A DNA stretch of 64,000 bases from an uncultured Bacteroides sp. (GCA_937890825.1 CALADS010000068.1:248001-312000), one strand, 5' to 3'. Positions 8,861 to 17,786 are shown, counted from the stretch's first letter. Notes: generated by a model not told the origin, from the sequence alone. Numbers and translations: made by a program.

Positions 8861-10036
8861 TTAATTAAATGCCGTTTGGAAATTACCCTCTTTTTGGTCT
8901 TTTAGGGCTTTCTGATATTCGGCTTCTTTCTCTGCTGTGGTGATGGGGGCAATGGTTTGTCCGTCTTTCAGGTTTTGCACACCTTCTATCACAATCTTTT
9001 CGCCTGCCTTCAAGCCTGCTGTAACGTAATAGAACTTACCGTCATCCAAGGTAAATACGTTGATTTCGGTATTCTTTACTGTATTGTCCGGCTGAAGCAC
9101 AAAGACAAATTTCTTGTCTTGGATTTCTACAGTAGCTGATTGAGGAATCATAATGATGTTGTGCAGAGGGTTGTGGAATACCACGTTTCCTGTGCTTCCG
9201 CTTCGCAAAATGTTGTTGGGATTAGGGAAGAGGGCACGCATGGTAACAGAGCCTGTGCTTTGGTCTATCACTCCGCTGATAGTTTCTACACGACCGCTGT
9301 CGGGATACATGGTTCCGTCGATGAGTTGTAACTGTACATCGGGCATCTTGGCCAGAATTTCGCGGATGCTGCCGCCTTCGCGAATCTGATTCAGCAGTTC
9401 ACGCTCGGTCATGGAGAAATAGGCATACATCTCAGAAATATCGGCTACGGTGGTCAGCGGCTTGGCTACTGATGGGCTTACCAGACTACCGATACGGTAG
9501 GGAATGGAGCCTACTACACCATCGCTGGGGCTGGTAACGCTGGTATAAGAAAGATTGTTGTTGGCATTGGTCAGTCCGGCCTCTGCTTGTGCCAGCTGTG
9601 CTTTAACCTGTGCTAGCTGATTCTCGGCCATCTGTAGGTCGTAGTTGCTGATGATGTTCTTTTTGTTCAGTTCACGCTTGTTGTTGACAGTCAATTCTTG
9701 CGTGGCTACTGCTGCTTTGGCGGTGGCTACTGCAGCTTTGGCAGAGTTGACTGCTGCCTGGTATTGTACGGGGTCAATCGAAAATAATACTTGACCTTTG
9801 CGAACTACAGAGCCTTCGTCTACATGGAGCTTGGTGATGAAACCGCTCACCATCGGGCGGATTTCCACATCTTGTTTACCTTTGATAGTGGCAGGATAAC
9901 TGTTGGTCAGGTTAGCCGTGGTAGTGGCTACTGGAATCACTGCGAATTCGGGCGCTTTGCCTGTGCTTTGGTTGCTCTGTCCGCAACTGCTGAGCAGTGC
10001 GATACAGTACGACAATAAAACTAATCTACTCTTCAT
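8861..10036 (-). CDS. RND efflux periplasmic adaptor (AcrA/membrane fusion protein)
   Basis: Periplasmic adaptor lipoprotein linking the pump to the outer-membrane channel (391 aa). The signal peptide ends in LLSSCGQ. A lipoyl/barrel-sandwich half (about 45-75, VEIRPMVSGFITKLHVDEGSVV) is followed by an Ala-rich alpha-hairpin coiled coil (about 95-155). The second lipoyl half (SPSDGVVGSIPYRIGSLV), a beta-barrel and the membrane-proximal domain follow (IVIEGVQNLKDGQTI near the end). It is the first gene of the operon. The inverted repeat and -7 box at 10113-10154 are candidate control sites. Confidence 0.94.
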   Translation of the reverse strand: MKSRLVLLSYCIALLSSCGQSNQSTGKAPEFAVIPVATTTANLTNSYPATIKGKQDVEIRPMVSGFITKLHVDEGSVVRKGQVLFSIDPVQYQAAVNSAKAAVATAKAAVATQELTVNNKRELNKKNIISNYDLQMAENQLAQVKAQLAQAEAGLTNANNNLSYTSVTSPSDGVVGSIPYRIGSLVSPSVAKPLTTVADISEMYAYFSMTERELLNQIREGGSIREILAKMPDVQLQLIDGTMYPDSGRVETISGVIDQSTGSVTMRALFPNPNNILRSGSTGNVVFHNPLHNIIMIPQSATVEIQDKKFVFVLQPDNTVKNTEINVFTLDDGKFYYVTAGLKAGEKIVIEGVQNLKDGQTIAPITTAEKEAEYQKALKDQKEGNFQTAFN

Positions 10037-10112
10037 ACTAAATATTTAAATCTCTATATTATTTTGCATTTATTCGGGTGTGTTTTGCTTTCGATTAGAT
10101 GATAAGATAATA

Positions 10113-10154
10113 GGCGAAACTGAATCCGTTCATTCAGTTTTGCCTGCAAAATTA
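10113..10154 (-). promoter_or_regulatory. Efflux operon promoter region with inverted repeat (candidate operator)
   Basis: GGCGAAACTGAAT (10113-10125) and ATTCAGTTTTGCC (10132-10144) form a 13-bp inverted repeat with one mismatch and a 6-nt spacer. Just upstream on the minus strand is TAATTTTG (10154-10147), a match to the TAnnTTTG -7 box. The repeat therefore covers the expected transcription start. It could be a repressor site or a 5' leader hairpin. No -33 match is clear. Confidence 0.45.
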
Positions 10155-10282
10155 TTCTTTTCCAATTATATAAGGTGTATACATGGAAGTTTTTTAACTA
10201 TGTTTTATATATCATTACAGCTAAAAGAATGTTTTTTTGAATAAAAAGCCGAAAAGCTTATGCCTATTTACAAGATAACTTA

Positions 10283-10290
10283 TATTTTTG
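10283..10290 (+). promoter_or_regulatory. -7 box for the Ig-like lipoprotein gene
   Basis: TATTTTTG matches TAnnTTTG. It ends only 4 bp before ATG 10295, which places that ATG at or before the expected transcription start. It therefore favours the in-frame ATG at 10334 for translation. Confidence 0.4.
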
Positions 10291-10333
10291 CAACATGTTA
10301 GACAATGAATACCATAAGAAGAAAAATAGTTGG

Positions 10334-12274
10334 ATGCAACGGTTGGCAAGTTTGGTTGTCATCGTGGCTCTTCTTTATTCTTGCGCCAGTATCGGCCGCT
10401 TGGAAGGGGGACCTTATGACGAGGAACCGCCCCACTTCGTGAAAGGTTCGCCCGCTCCGGGTTCCCTGCATAATACCAAGAAAAAGATTCGTATAGAATT
10501 TGATGAATTTATCAAGTTGGAAAAGCCGAACGAGAAAATTGTCATTTCGCCTCCTCAGGTGCAGCAGCCCGTTATCAAGGCCAGCAGCAAGGAGGTTCTT
10601 GTGACCTTGGAAGACAGCTTGAAACCGAATACTACGTATACCATCGACTTTGCAGATGCTATACGGGATAATAATGAAGACAATCCGCTGGAGGCCTTTA
10701 CCTATACTTTTTCTACTGGGGCCGATTTGGATACCATGGCCATAGCCGGTACATTGCTGAATGCCGAAAATCTAGAGCCGATTAAAGGGATGCTGGTAGG
10801 TTTACATAGTAACCTGGCCGACTCGGCCTTTACCACCCTTCCGTTCGATAGAGTGGGTCGTACAGACAGTCGCGGACGTTTCTCTATTCGCGGTATCAAG
10901 CCCGGCCAATACCGTATTTATGCTTTGCAAGATGCCGATCAGAATTTTATGTTCTCTCAGCCGATGGAAGCTATCGCTTTTCAAGATTCTCTGATTATCC
11001 CTACCCTGGAGCAACGGTTGCGACAGGATACGCTATGGCAAGATTCTCTGACGATAGACACCATCGTAGAGCATAGCTATACGCATTTTCTTCCGGATAA
11101 TGTGATGTTGCGAGCTTTTAAAGAAAAAGTCTATAATCAGCGCTTGGCACGCAGTGAACGTCCTAATCCGAAAGAGTTTACGCTGTATTTCACTGCACCG
11201 GCCGATTCGCTTCCCACACTGAAGGGACTGAATTTTGATGAAACGGATGCTTTTGTGATAGAACAGACCACAGGAAAGAATGATTCGTTGCATTACTGGA
11301 TCAAGGATTCCTTGATATATCAGTTGGATACGCTCAGTTTCACCCTTTCTTATTTATATACAGATTCTTTAAAACGTTTGATGCCGCGTACGGATACGTT
11401 GAATCTGGTTTCAAAACTGCGTCCGAGATCAGAAAAAGAACTGGAAAAAGAACGCAAAGAACGAGAAAAGGAACTGGAGAAAAAACGTAAAAGAGGAGAT
11501 GCCGATACGATACAGACTAAATTCTTGCCTTTGGATGTCTATGCACCCTCTGCTATGGATGTGTATGACTATCTCACGTTTACATTTAAAGAGCCATTGG
11601 CAGCTCTTGATACGGCATCTGTCCATCTTTCTCAGAAAGTTGATACTCTTTGGGAATCTCGGGAATTTACCCTGCAAAGAGATTCTTTAGATCATAAAGT
11701 CTATAACTTGTATCCGGTTCTAGATTGGGAATATGGAGCAACTTATGAGTTGGCTGTAGATTCTTTGGCATTCCGCGGATTGTATGGTATGTTTACTGAT
11801 AAAGTCAAAAAGGAGTTCAAGATAAAAACGTCCGAGGAGTATGGCGCCATCTTCTTTAATATATCGGGAGCAGATTCTACCGCTTTTGTAGAATTGCTGG
11901 ATGCGCAAGATAAAGTGCTTCGTACGGTACCTGTGGTAGACGGAAAAGCTGATTTCTATTTCTTGAATCCCGGTAAGTATGGCGCTCGTCTGATCAATGA
12001 CAGAAATGGCAATGGTATCTGGGATACGGGTAATTATGCGGCTAAATGCCAGCCTGAAGAGGTATTCTATTATTGGCAGGTGCTGGAATTGAAAGCTAAT
12101 TTTGAATTGACACAGAATTGGGACGTCAAGGAAAGGCTGCTGGATAGACAGAAACCTGATGAACTGAAGAAACAGAAGCCTGATGAAGAAAAGAAAAAAA
12201 GAAGAAATGAAAGAGAAAATAATCGGAACAACCGTAACGGTAGTTCAAACTCTGGTCGAGGATATAGCTATTAA
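10334..12274 (+). CDS. Ig-like (Big_5) domain lipoprotein of unknown function
   Basis: Envelope lipoprotein of 646 aa if started at ATG 10334. An upstream in-frame ATG at 10295 would add 13 charged residues and sits on the promoter. The signal peptide MQRLASLVVIVALLYSC has a lipobox. After it comes a Big_5-type Ig-like domain (about 20-125, PPHFVKGSPAPGS ... TYTIDFADAIRDNNEDNP). A carboxypeptidase-regulatory-like strand module follows (about 135-200), then a second Ig-like unit. A striking Lys/Glu tract (about 370-395) and a basic, Asn-rich tail (KKRRNERENNRNNRNG) break up the fold. The tail overlaps the next gene's reading frame. Such proteins are conserved in Bacteroidales; no function is established that I know of. 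Confidence 0.85.
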   Translation: MQRLASLVVIVALLYSCASIGRLEGGPYDEEPPHFVKGSPAPGSLHNTKKKIRIEFDEFIKLEKPNEKIVISPPQVQQPVIKASSKEVLVTLEDSLKPNTTYTIDFADAIRDNNEDNPLEAFTYTFSTGADLDTMAIAGTLLNAENLEPIKGMLVGLHSNLADSAFTTLPFDRVGRTDSRGRFSIRGIKPGQYRIYALQDADQNFMFSQPMEAIAFQDSLIIPTLEQRLRQDTLWQDSLTIDTIVEHSYTHFLPDNVMLRAFKEKVYNQRLARSERPNPKEFTLYFTAPADSLPTLKGLNFDETDAFVIEQTTGKNDSLHYWIKDSLIYQLDTLSFTLSYLYTDSLKRLMPRTDTLNLVSKLRPRSEKELEKERKEREKELEKKRKRGDADTIQTKFLPLDVYAPSAMDVYDYLTFTFKEPLAALDTASVHLSQKVDTLWESREFTLQRDSLDHKVYNLYPVLDWEYGATYELAVDSLAFRGLYGMFTDKVKKEFKIKTSEEYGAIFFNISGADSTAFVELLDAQDKVLRTVPVVDGKADFYFLNPGKYGARLINDRNGNGIWDTGNYAAKCQPEEVFYYWQVLELKANFELTQNWDVKERLLDRQKPDELKKQKPDEEKKKRRNERENNRNNRNGSSNSGRGYSY

Positions 12275-13091
12275 GCAGAGAAGGTTGCTGGTGGCTATTT
12301 GGCTGGGACTATGTGCTTTTTTAGTGCCGGCACATGCCCAATGCCCTGCCGAAAACAAAGCTTTTCAATCGGGTGAACAGGTGGTGTATGACCTGTATTT
12401 TAACTGGAAGTTCATCTGGAAGAAAGTAGGAATGGCCAGCCTGACCACCTTCTCTACAGTATATCAAGATACTCCGGCATTTCGCTTTAATTTGCTTTCT
12501 ACAGGGAGCAAGAAGACCGATTTCTTCTTTAAAATGCGAGATACGCTTACATGCTTTGTCAGTGAACGTCTGGAACCTTTGTATTTTAAGAAAGCTGCGG
12601 AAGAAGGAAAACGTTATACCGTAGACGAGGCTTGGTTCTCTTATAAAGACGGGGTGTCGTTTGTAAAGCAGAGGCGTACCTGGAGAGACGGGAGTATACA
12701 GGAAATGGAATATCAGGATTCTCGGTGTATATTTGATATGTTGAGTATTTTGGGGCAAGCCCGGTCGTATAACGCCGATAATTTCAAGGTAGGTGATAAA
12801 ATTCATTTCCCGATGGCCACCGGACGCAGAGTAGAAGAACAAACGCTGATCTATCGTGGGAAGGAGAATATAGAAGCAAATAATGATACCATTTACCGCT
12901 GTTTGGTCTTTTCTTTTGTGGAATATAAAAAAGGAAAAGAAGAAGAAGTGATTACCTTCTTTGTGTCGGACGATGATAACCACTTGCCTATTCGTCTGGA
13001 TATGTATTTGCACTTTGGCTCAGCCAAAGCATTCTTGAAAAATGTGAGGGGAAACCGTTATCCCTTGTCTTCTGTAGTAGAAGAAAAATAA
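12183..13091 (+). CDS. DUF3108 domain-containing exported protein
   Basis: Predicted exported protein of the DUF3108 family (up to 302 aa). The core begins with GEQVVYDLYFNWKFIWKKVGMASL and ends with the PIRLDMYLHFGSAKAFLKNV strand, as in the family. A signal peptide is clear at RLLVAIWLGLCAFLVPAHAQ, but it starts about 32 residues after the ATG at 12183. The true start may be ATG 12207 or TTG 12285. With either ATG start the gene overlaps the preceding one (up to 92 bp, different frame), so the two are co-transcribed and translationally linked. The function is unknown; DUF3108 proteins are thought to act in the envelope. Confidence 0.85.
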   Translation: MKKRKKEEMKEKIIGTTVTVVQTLVEDIAIKQRRLLVAIWLGLCAFLVPAHAQCPAENKAFQSGEQVVYDLYFNWKFIWKKVGMASLTTFSTVYQDTPAFRFNLLSTGSKKTDFFFKMRDTLTCFVSERLEPLYFKKAAEEGKRYTVDEAWFSYKDGVSFVKQRRTWRDGSIQEMEYQDSRCIFDMLSILGQARSYNADNFKVGDKIHFPMATGRRVEEQTLIYRGKENIEANNDTIYRCLVFSFVEYKKGKEEEVITFFVSDDDNHLPIRLDMYLHFGSAKAFLKNVRGNRYPLSSVVEEK

Positions 13092-13144
13092 AGAGTTTCA
13101 TTTTTTCAGGGTTAGCCTAAGAAGCCTATAATTCCGTATATTTA

Positions 13145-13192
13145 TGGTGCTTTTGTGTAAAATAGTTTATTCTTGGTGCTTTCTTACACAAA
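13145..13192 (+). promoter_or_regulatory. Direct and inverted repeats upstream of the GH88/sulfatase pair
   Basis: TGGTGCTTT occurs twice, 29 bp apart (13145-13153 and 13174-13182). The same region has the inverted pair TTTGTGTAA / TTACACAAA (13152-13160 and 13184-13192). The spacing is compatible with binding of a dimeric regulator upstream of the -7 box at 13252. No regulator gene is adjacent. Confidence 0.35.
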
Positions 13193-13251
13193 TGTACCAA
13201 TTTTGTTCATGATTTGGATTTTTTGAGAGGGTGTGTTTCGTGAAAGGTTGC

Positions 13252-13259
13252 TAATTTTG
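13252..13259 (+). promoter_or_regulatory. -7 box for the GH88/sulfatase pair
   Basis: TAATTTTG matches TAnnTTTG, 44 bp before the ATG of the GH88 gene. A TTTG lies upstream (13222-13225), but at a longer than usual spacing (26 bp). Confidence 0.45.
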
Positions 13260-13303
13260 CTTTCAAATAAGTAGAATTTAAATTATTAAACAAATCCACT
13301 ATT

Positions 13304-14503
13304 ATGAAAACAATCCTCACTACATTAGGAGTATCTCTCCTTATTTTTGCAGGTTGCGCAGGTCAAAAACAGACTGAAACAAATTTCATTCAGGACAATA
13401 TCGATAATGCAGTGGCTCAGCACACGTTGCAGACAGATATTATCGAGAAGTCTGGCAAGATTCTGAATCCCCGTACTATTAACAAGGACGGAAGCATTCA
13501 TTACATACCTATTGATGACTGGTGCTCGGGCTTTTTCCCTGGTAATATATGGTATACTTACGAGTTGACCGGTGATAAGAAGTGGTTGCCGCTGGCAGAG
13601 AAATATACAGAAGCATTGGATTCTGTACAGTATCTGAAATGGCATCATGATGTGGGCTTCATGATAGGATGTAGCTATCTGAACGGTTATCGCTTCGCAG
13701 GTAAGGAAGCCTACAAGCCGGTAATAATTCAGGCTGCCAAGTCTCTTTCTACACGTTTCCGTCCGGGAGCAGGTGTTATTCAGTCTTGGGATGCCGATAA
13801 AGGATGGCAGGCACAGCGTGGCTGGAAATGTCCGGTTATCATCGATAATATGATGAATCTGGAATTGCTGTTCGAAGCATCCTTACTCTCTGGCGATTCG
13901 ACCTATTATAAGGTAGCCGTGAAGCATGCTGACACGACTTTGAAGAATCACTTCCGCGAAGATAACAGTTGCTATCACGTAGTAGATTATGATCCTGAAA
14001 CAGGCGAAGTGCGCAAGAAACAGACTGCACAAGGTTATGCCGATGAGTCATCTTGGGCACGCGGTCAGGCATGGGCTATTTATGGTTATACGATGTGTTA
14101 CCGTTATACAAAGGACCAGAAATATCTGGACCATGCAGAGAAAGTATACAATTTCATCTTCAAGAACAAGAATCTGCCGGAAGATTTGATTCCGTACTGG
14201 GATTTCAATGCTCCTAATATCCCTAACGAACCGCGCGATGTATCGGCTGCTGCTTGTACGGCTTCTGCTCTCTACGAAATGAGTACATACTTGCCTAATA
14301 AGGGTTATAAGGAAACTGCTGACAAGATTTTGGAAGTGCTGGGTTCTCCGGCTTATCGTGCTGAAGTAGGTACCAACGGTAACTTCATTTTGATGCACTC
14401 AGTAGGTAGTATACCTCACGGTCAGGAAATCGATGTGCCTTTGAACTATGCTGATTACTATTTCTTGGAAGGTTTGAAACGTAAAAGAGACCTTGAAAAA
14501 TGA
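13304..14503 (+). CDS. Glycoside hydrolase family 88 unsaturated glucuronyl hydrolase
   Basis: Cleaves the unsaturated uronic acid left at the non-reducing end of oligosaccharides by polysaccharide lyases (399 aa, typical for GH88). The signal peptide ends in a lipobox (IFAGC). The two Asp residues essential in the family fit HHDVGF (about residue 115) and IIDNMMNLELL (about 180). The (alpha/alpha)6 helices continue through RGQAWAIYGYTMCYRYT. The stop codon overlaps the start of a sulfatase by 4 bp, so the two are translated together. That pairing indicates a sulfated uronate-containing glycan. In B. theta a GH88-sulfatase pair (BT3348-BT3349, from memory) serves chondroitin/dermatan sulfate; that substrate is an inference here. 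Confidence 0.93.
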   Translation: MKTILTTLGVSLLIFAGCAGQKQTETNFIQDNIDNAVAQHTLQTDIIEKSGKILNPRTINKDGSIHYIPIDDWCSGFFPGNIWYTYELTGDKKWLPLAEKYTEALDSVQYLKWHHDVGFMIGCSYLNGYRFAGKEAYKPVIIQAAKSLSTRFRPGAGVIQSWDADKGWQAQRGWKCPVIIDNMMNLELLFEASLLSGDSTYYKVAVKHADTTLKNHFREDNSCYHVVDYDPETGEVRKKQTAQGYADESSWARGQAWAIYGYTMCYRYTKDQKYLDHAEKVYNFIFKNKNLPEDLIPYWDFNAPNIPNEPRDVSAAACTASALYEMSTYLPNKGYKETADKILEVLGSPAYRAEVGTNGNFILMHSVGSIPHGQEIDVPLNYADYYFLEGLKRKRDLEK

Positions 14504-16044
14504 AAAAAGAAATAAACTTATTATTAGGTGGCTTGGGACTGTTTGCCTTGCAGGGTTGCAAGGCACCGCAGCCGCAAGAGGCTAAATTACCGAATGTTAT
14601 TTACGTATTTCCAGACCAGTTCCGTAATCAAGCTATGGAGTTTTGGGGACAGGAAGGGTTTCGTGAACACGTAAACTTTCGCAATGACCCGGTAAAGACA
14701 CCTCGTCTGAACGAATTTGCCAGACAGTCTGTAGTATTGAGTGCAGCTCAGAGTAACTGCCCACTGAGCAGTCCGCACCGCGGTAGTTTGCTTACGGGAA
14801 TGTATCCCAATAAGAGTGGAGTAGCTCTGAACTGTAATTCCACCCGTCCTATAAGTTCTTTGCGCGAGGATGTGGAATGTGTAAGTGATGTATTCAGCAA
14901 GGCTGGATACGACTGTGCTTACTTTGGAAAACTGCACGTGGATTTTCCTACGCCAAACGATCCGGAACATCCTGGCGAATATGTAGAGACCCAACGTCCT
15001 GTATGGGATGCTTACACACCGAAAGAACGTCGTCATGGCTTTAACTATTGGTATTCTTACGGCACTTTTGATGAACATAAGAATCCGCACTATTGGGATA
15101 CTGAGGGTAAGCGTCATGAGCCGAAGGAATGGTCTCCGCTGCATGAAGCCAAGAAGGTTATCTCTTACCTGAAGAACGAAGGCAATGTGCGGGATACCAG
15201 CAAGCCTTTCTTTATTATGGTAGGTATGAATCCGCCTCATAGCCCGTACCGTTCTCTGGACGATTGTATGGAAGAGGATTATAACCTGTATAAAGATCAG
15301 TCGTTGGACAGCCTGTTGGTTCGTCCAAATGCAGATGCCAAGATGGCTAAGGCTCAATCTACTCCTTACTACTTTGCATCAGTTACAGGTGTAGACCGTG
15401 CTTTCGGTCAGATTCTGGATGCATTGAAAGAGTTGGGTATGGATGAAAACACGATTGTAGTATTCTCATCCGACCACGGCGAAACCATGTGTAGCCAACG
15501 CACCAATGACCCCAAGAACTCTCCGTTTAGCGAGTCTATGAGTGTGCCGTTCTTGGTACGTTATCCGGGTAAGATTGAGCCGCGTGTAGACGATTTGATG
15601 TTGTCTTCTCCTGATATTATGCCTACTCTGTTAGGGTTGGCCGGCTTGTCGGAATCTATTCCGGCTACAGTGCAGGGACGTAATTTTGCTCCTTTGTTCT
15701 ATGATGCCGATGCTCAGGTAGTTCGTCCTACAGGTGCCCTTTATATTCAGAATATGGATGGCGAGAAGAATGCAGATGGCTTGGTACAGACTTATTTCCC
15801 TGCATCCCGTGGCTTTAAATCGGCTAAATATACTTTAGCTCTGTATATCGACCGTAAGGAACATAAACTGGTAAAGAGTTTGCTGTTTGACGATGAAAAA
15901 GACCCGTATCAGTTGAATAATCTGTCTTTGAAAGAGCATCCTGAGGTTGTAAAGGAATTGTGTGCCGAGATGGCAAAGGTGCTGAAAGATATTGATGACC
16001 CTTGGTACAAGGAACGCATTTTGTCGGATATGATACCCTATTGA
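14500..16044 (+). CDS. Family S1 sulfatase, serine type
   Basis: Sulfate-ester hydrolase of 514 aa with a lipobox signal peptide (LFALQGC). The sulfatase signature is CPLSSPHRGSLLTG. The residue that becomes formylglycine, four before the Arg, is Ser (about residue 90), so activation needs an anaerobic radical-SAM maturase (anSME) encoded elsewhere. Metal-site motifs are visible near the N-terminus (VFPDQFR) and in SSDHGETM; the MNPPHSPY loop is also typical. It overlaps the GH88 gene by 4 bp. The likely job is desulfation of glycosaminoglycan-type oligosaccharides; which hydroxyl is desulfated cannot be read from the sequence. Confidence 0.93.
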   Translation: MKKEINLLLGGLGLFALQGCKAPQPQEAKLPNVIYVFPDQFRNQAMEFWGQEGFREHVNFRNDPVKTPRLNEFARQSVVLSAAQSNCPLSSPHRGSLLTGMYPNKSGVALNCNSTRPISSLREDVECVSDVFSKAGYDCAYFGKLHVDFPTPNDPEHPGEYVETQRPVWDAYTPKERRHGFNYWYSYGTFDEHKNPHYWDTEGKRHEPKEWSPLHEAKKVISYLKNEGNVRDTSKPFFIMVGMNPPHSPYRSLDDCMEEDYNLYKDQSLDSLLVRPNADAKMAKAQSTPYYFASVTGVDRAFGQILDALKELGMDENTIVVFSSDHGETMCSQRTNDPKNSPFSESMSVPFLVRYPGKIEPRVDDLMLSSPDIMPTLLGLAGLSESIPATVQGRNFAPLFYDADAQVVRPTGALYIQNMDGEKNADGLVQTYFPASRGFKSAKYTLALYIDRKEHKLVKSLLFDDEKDPYQLNNLSLKEHPEVVKELCAEMAKVLKDIDDPWYKERILSDMIPY

Positions 16045-16092
16045 TAGAAAGTGATTCATCGCATTCCGCACGGTAATGTGCGGCTGCGATGC

Positions 16093-16166
16093 AAGTATAA
16101 GCAAAGCCCTGAGCAGACACCTGCAATATACGTCGCAGGTATCTGCTCAGGGCTTTGCTTATACTT
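16093..16166. repeat. 32-bp near-perfect hairpin between the convergent sulfatase and cysS genes
   Basis: Arms 16093-16124 and 16135-16166 are complementary over 32 positions with a single mismatch, around a 10-nt loop. Neither side is followed by a T tract, so it is not a classic rho-independent terminator. It could be a bidirectional terminator working with other signals, a 3'-end stabiliser, or a small repeat element. Confidence 0.75.
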
Positions 16167-16174
16167 GAAAATAA

Positions 16175-16208
16175 AACGGGAATCTGTCAGTTCTGTCAGA
16201 CTCCCGTT
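16175..16208 (-). terminator. Candidate terminator of cysS
   Basis: A 16-bp stem with two mismatches (16175-16190 with 16193-16208). Read on the minus strand, it is followed by TTTTATTTTC. It lies about 60 bp past the cysS stop codon. Confidence 0.65.
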
Positions 16209-16269
16209 GCTGTATTCTCGGTAGCTGTTTGGCTGTTTGTCCAGCTTGGATTATTTGGCGCAGATGTGT

Positions 16270-17748
16270 TTATTTATTCAACTTCCAACTGCTGCCTTCC
16301 TTGCCGTCTTTCACTTCAAAGCCTAGCGCGGCAAGTTCGTTACGGATTTTGTCGCTGGTAGCCCAGTCCTTGTTGGCTTTAGCCTTGGCGCGTTCTTCCA
16401 GCAGCATATCTACCACCTTGCCAAAGGCAGCCTCACGTTCGGCATTCGAGCCGCTTTCGCCTTTTTTCAGTCCTAGAATATCGAAGCAGAAGAGCTGGAA
16501 AGTTTCTTTCAGTTCCTCTAAGTCGGATACGCTGATACTGTCGTTGCCAGCCAGGATATTGTTAATCATCTTGGCACCATCGAAGAGGTGGGCAATGACG
16601 ATGGGTGTATTCAAGTCGTCGTCCATGGCTTCGTAGCACTTGGTGCGCAGATTCTTTACGTCTACCGATGAACTGGCAGACGGCGTGATTTTTTCCAATC
16701 CCTTGATGGCATCCATCAGACGAGTCAGTCCTTTTTCTGCGGCCTGCAAGGCTTCGTTGCTAAAGTCTACTGTGCTGCGGTAGTGTGCTTGCAGTATAAA
16801 GAAACGGATAGTCATCGGGCTGTAGGCCTGTGTCAGCTTTTCGTGTGAGCCTTCGAAGAACTGATTCAGCGTGATAAAGTTGCCCAAGCTTTTACCCATC
16901 TTCTGTCCGTTGATGGTAATCATATTATTGTGCATCCAATAGCGTACCATATCGTCGCCTTGGCTGGCTACCGATTGCGCAATTTCGCATTCATGGTGTG
17001 GGAATACCAAGTCCATACCTCCCCCGTGAATGTCGAAATGTGTACCCAGGTACTTTCTGCCCATGGCAGTACATTCGCAGTGCCAACCGGGGAAACCGTC
17101 GCTCCACGGTGAAGGCCAGCGCATGATGTGTTCAGGTTGAGCTTTCTTCCACAGGGCAAAGTCGGCCGGATTACGCTTCTCATCTTGTCCGTCCAGTTCA
17201 CGGGTGGTGTTCAGCACATCTTCCAGATTACGTCCCGACAACTTGCCATAGTGATGGTCTTGATTATATTTAGCTACATCGAAGTATACAGAACCTTCAC
17301 TTACATACGCATATCCATTGTTCAGGATTTCCTGTACCAATTGTTCTTGCTCTATGATATGGCCGCTGGCATGCGGTTCAATGCTAGGTGGAAGTACATT
17401 CAGGGCTTCCATGGCTGTGTGGTAACGGTTGGTATAGTATTGAGCTACTTCCATCGGTTCCAGTTGTTCTAGCCGTGCTTTTTTGGCAATCTTGTCTTCA
17501 CCTTCATCGGCATCGTGTTCCAAATGGCCTACATCAGTAATGTTTCGTACATACCGTACTTTATAGCCCAGATGTTGCAGATAACGGAATACCAAGTCGA
17601 ACGTAATCGCTGGACGAGCGTGGCCCAAGTGTGGGTCGCCATAAACGGTAGGGCCGCAGACATACATACCCACATGTGGGGCATGAAGCGGTTCAAACCG
17701 TTCTTTTCTTCTATTTAGAGTGTTGTAAATAAGCAGTTGATGTTCCAT
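16270..17748 (-). CDS. cysS: Cysteinyl-tRNA synthetase
   Basis: Charges tRNA-Cys with cysteine; cytoplasmic class I aminoacyl-tRNA synthetase of 492 aa. The HIGH motif appears as HLGH (residues 40-43) right after the zinc-ligand Cys31 in MYVCGPTVYG. Further zinc ligands fit WHCECTAMG and FPHHECE. The KMSKS motif is KMGKSLGN (about 281). A DALR-type anticodon-binding helical region and tail follow. A minus-strand TAACTTTG (17786-17779) is a likely -7 box. The gene is a single transcription unit with its own terminator. Confidence 0.97.
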   Translation of the reverse strand: MEHQLLIYNTLNRRKERFEPLHAPHVGMYVCGPTVYGDPHLGHARPAITFDLVFRYLQHLGYKVRYVRNITDVGHLEHDADEGEDKIAKKARLEQLEPMEVAQYYTNRYHTAMEALNVLPPSIEPHASGHIIEQEQLVQEILNNGYAYVSEGSVYFDVAKYNQDHHYGKLSGRNLEDVLNTTRELDGQDEKRNPADFALWKKAQPEHIMRWPSPWSDGFPGWHCECTAMGRKYLGTHFDIHGGGMDLVFPHHECEIAQSVASQGDDMVRYWMHNNMITINGQKMGKSLGNFITLNQFFEGSHEKLTQAYSPMTIRFFILQAHYRSTVDFSNEALQAAEKGLTRLMDAIKGLEKITPSASSSVDVKNLRTKCYEAMDDDLNTPIVIAHLFDGAKMINNILAGNDSISVSDLEELKETFQLFCFDILGLKKGESGSNAEREAAFGKVVDMLLEERAKAKANKDWATSDKIRNELAALGFEVKDGKEGSSWKLNK

Positions 17749-17778
17749 AACAATCTGTTTTTAAATCATTTTAAAGCA

Positions 17779-17786
17779 CAAAGTTA
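17779..17786 (-). promoter_or_regulatory. -7 box for cysS
   Basis: Minus-strand TAACTTTG matches TAnnTTTG, about 31 bp upstream of the cysS ATG. The -33 element is not clear. Confidence 0.45.
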
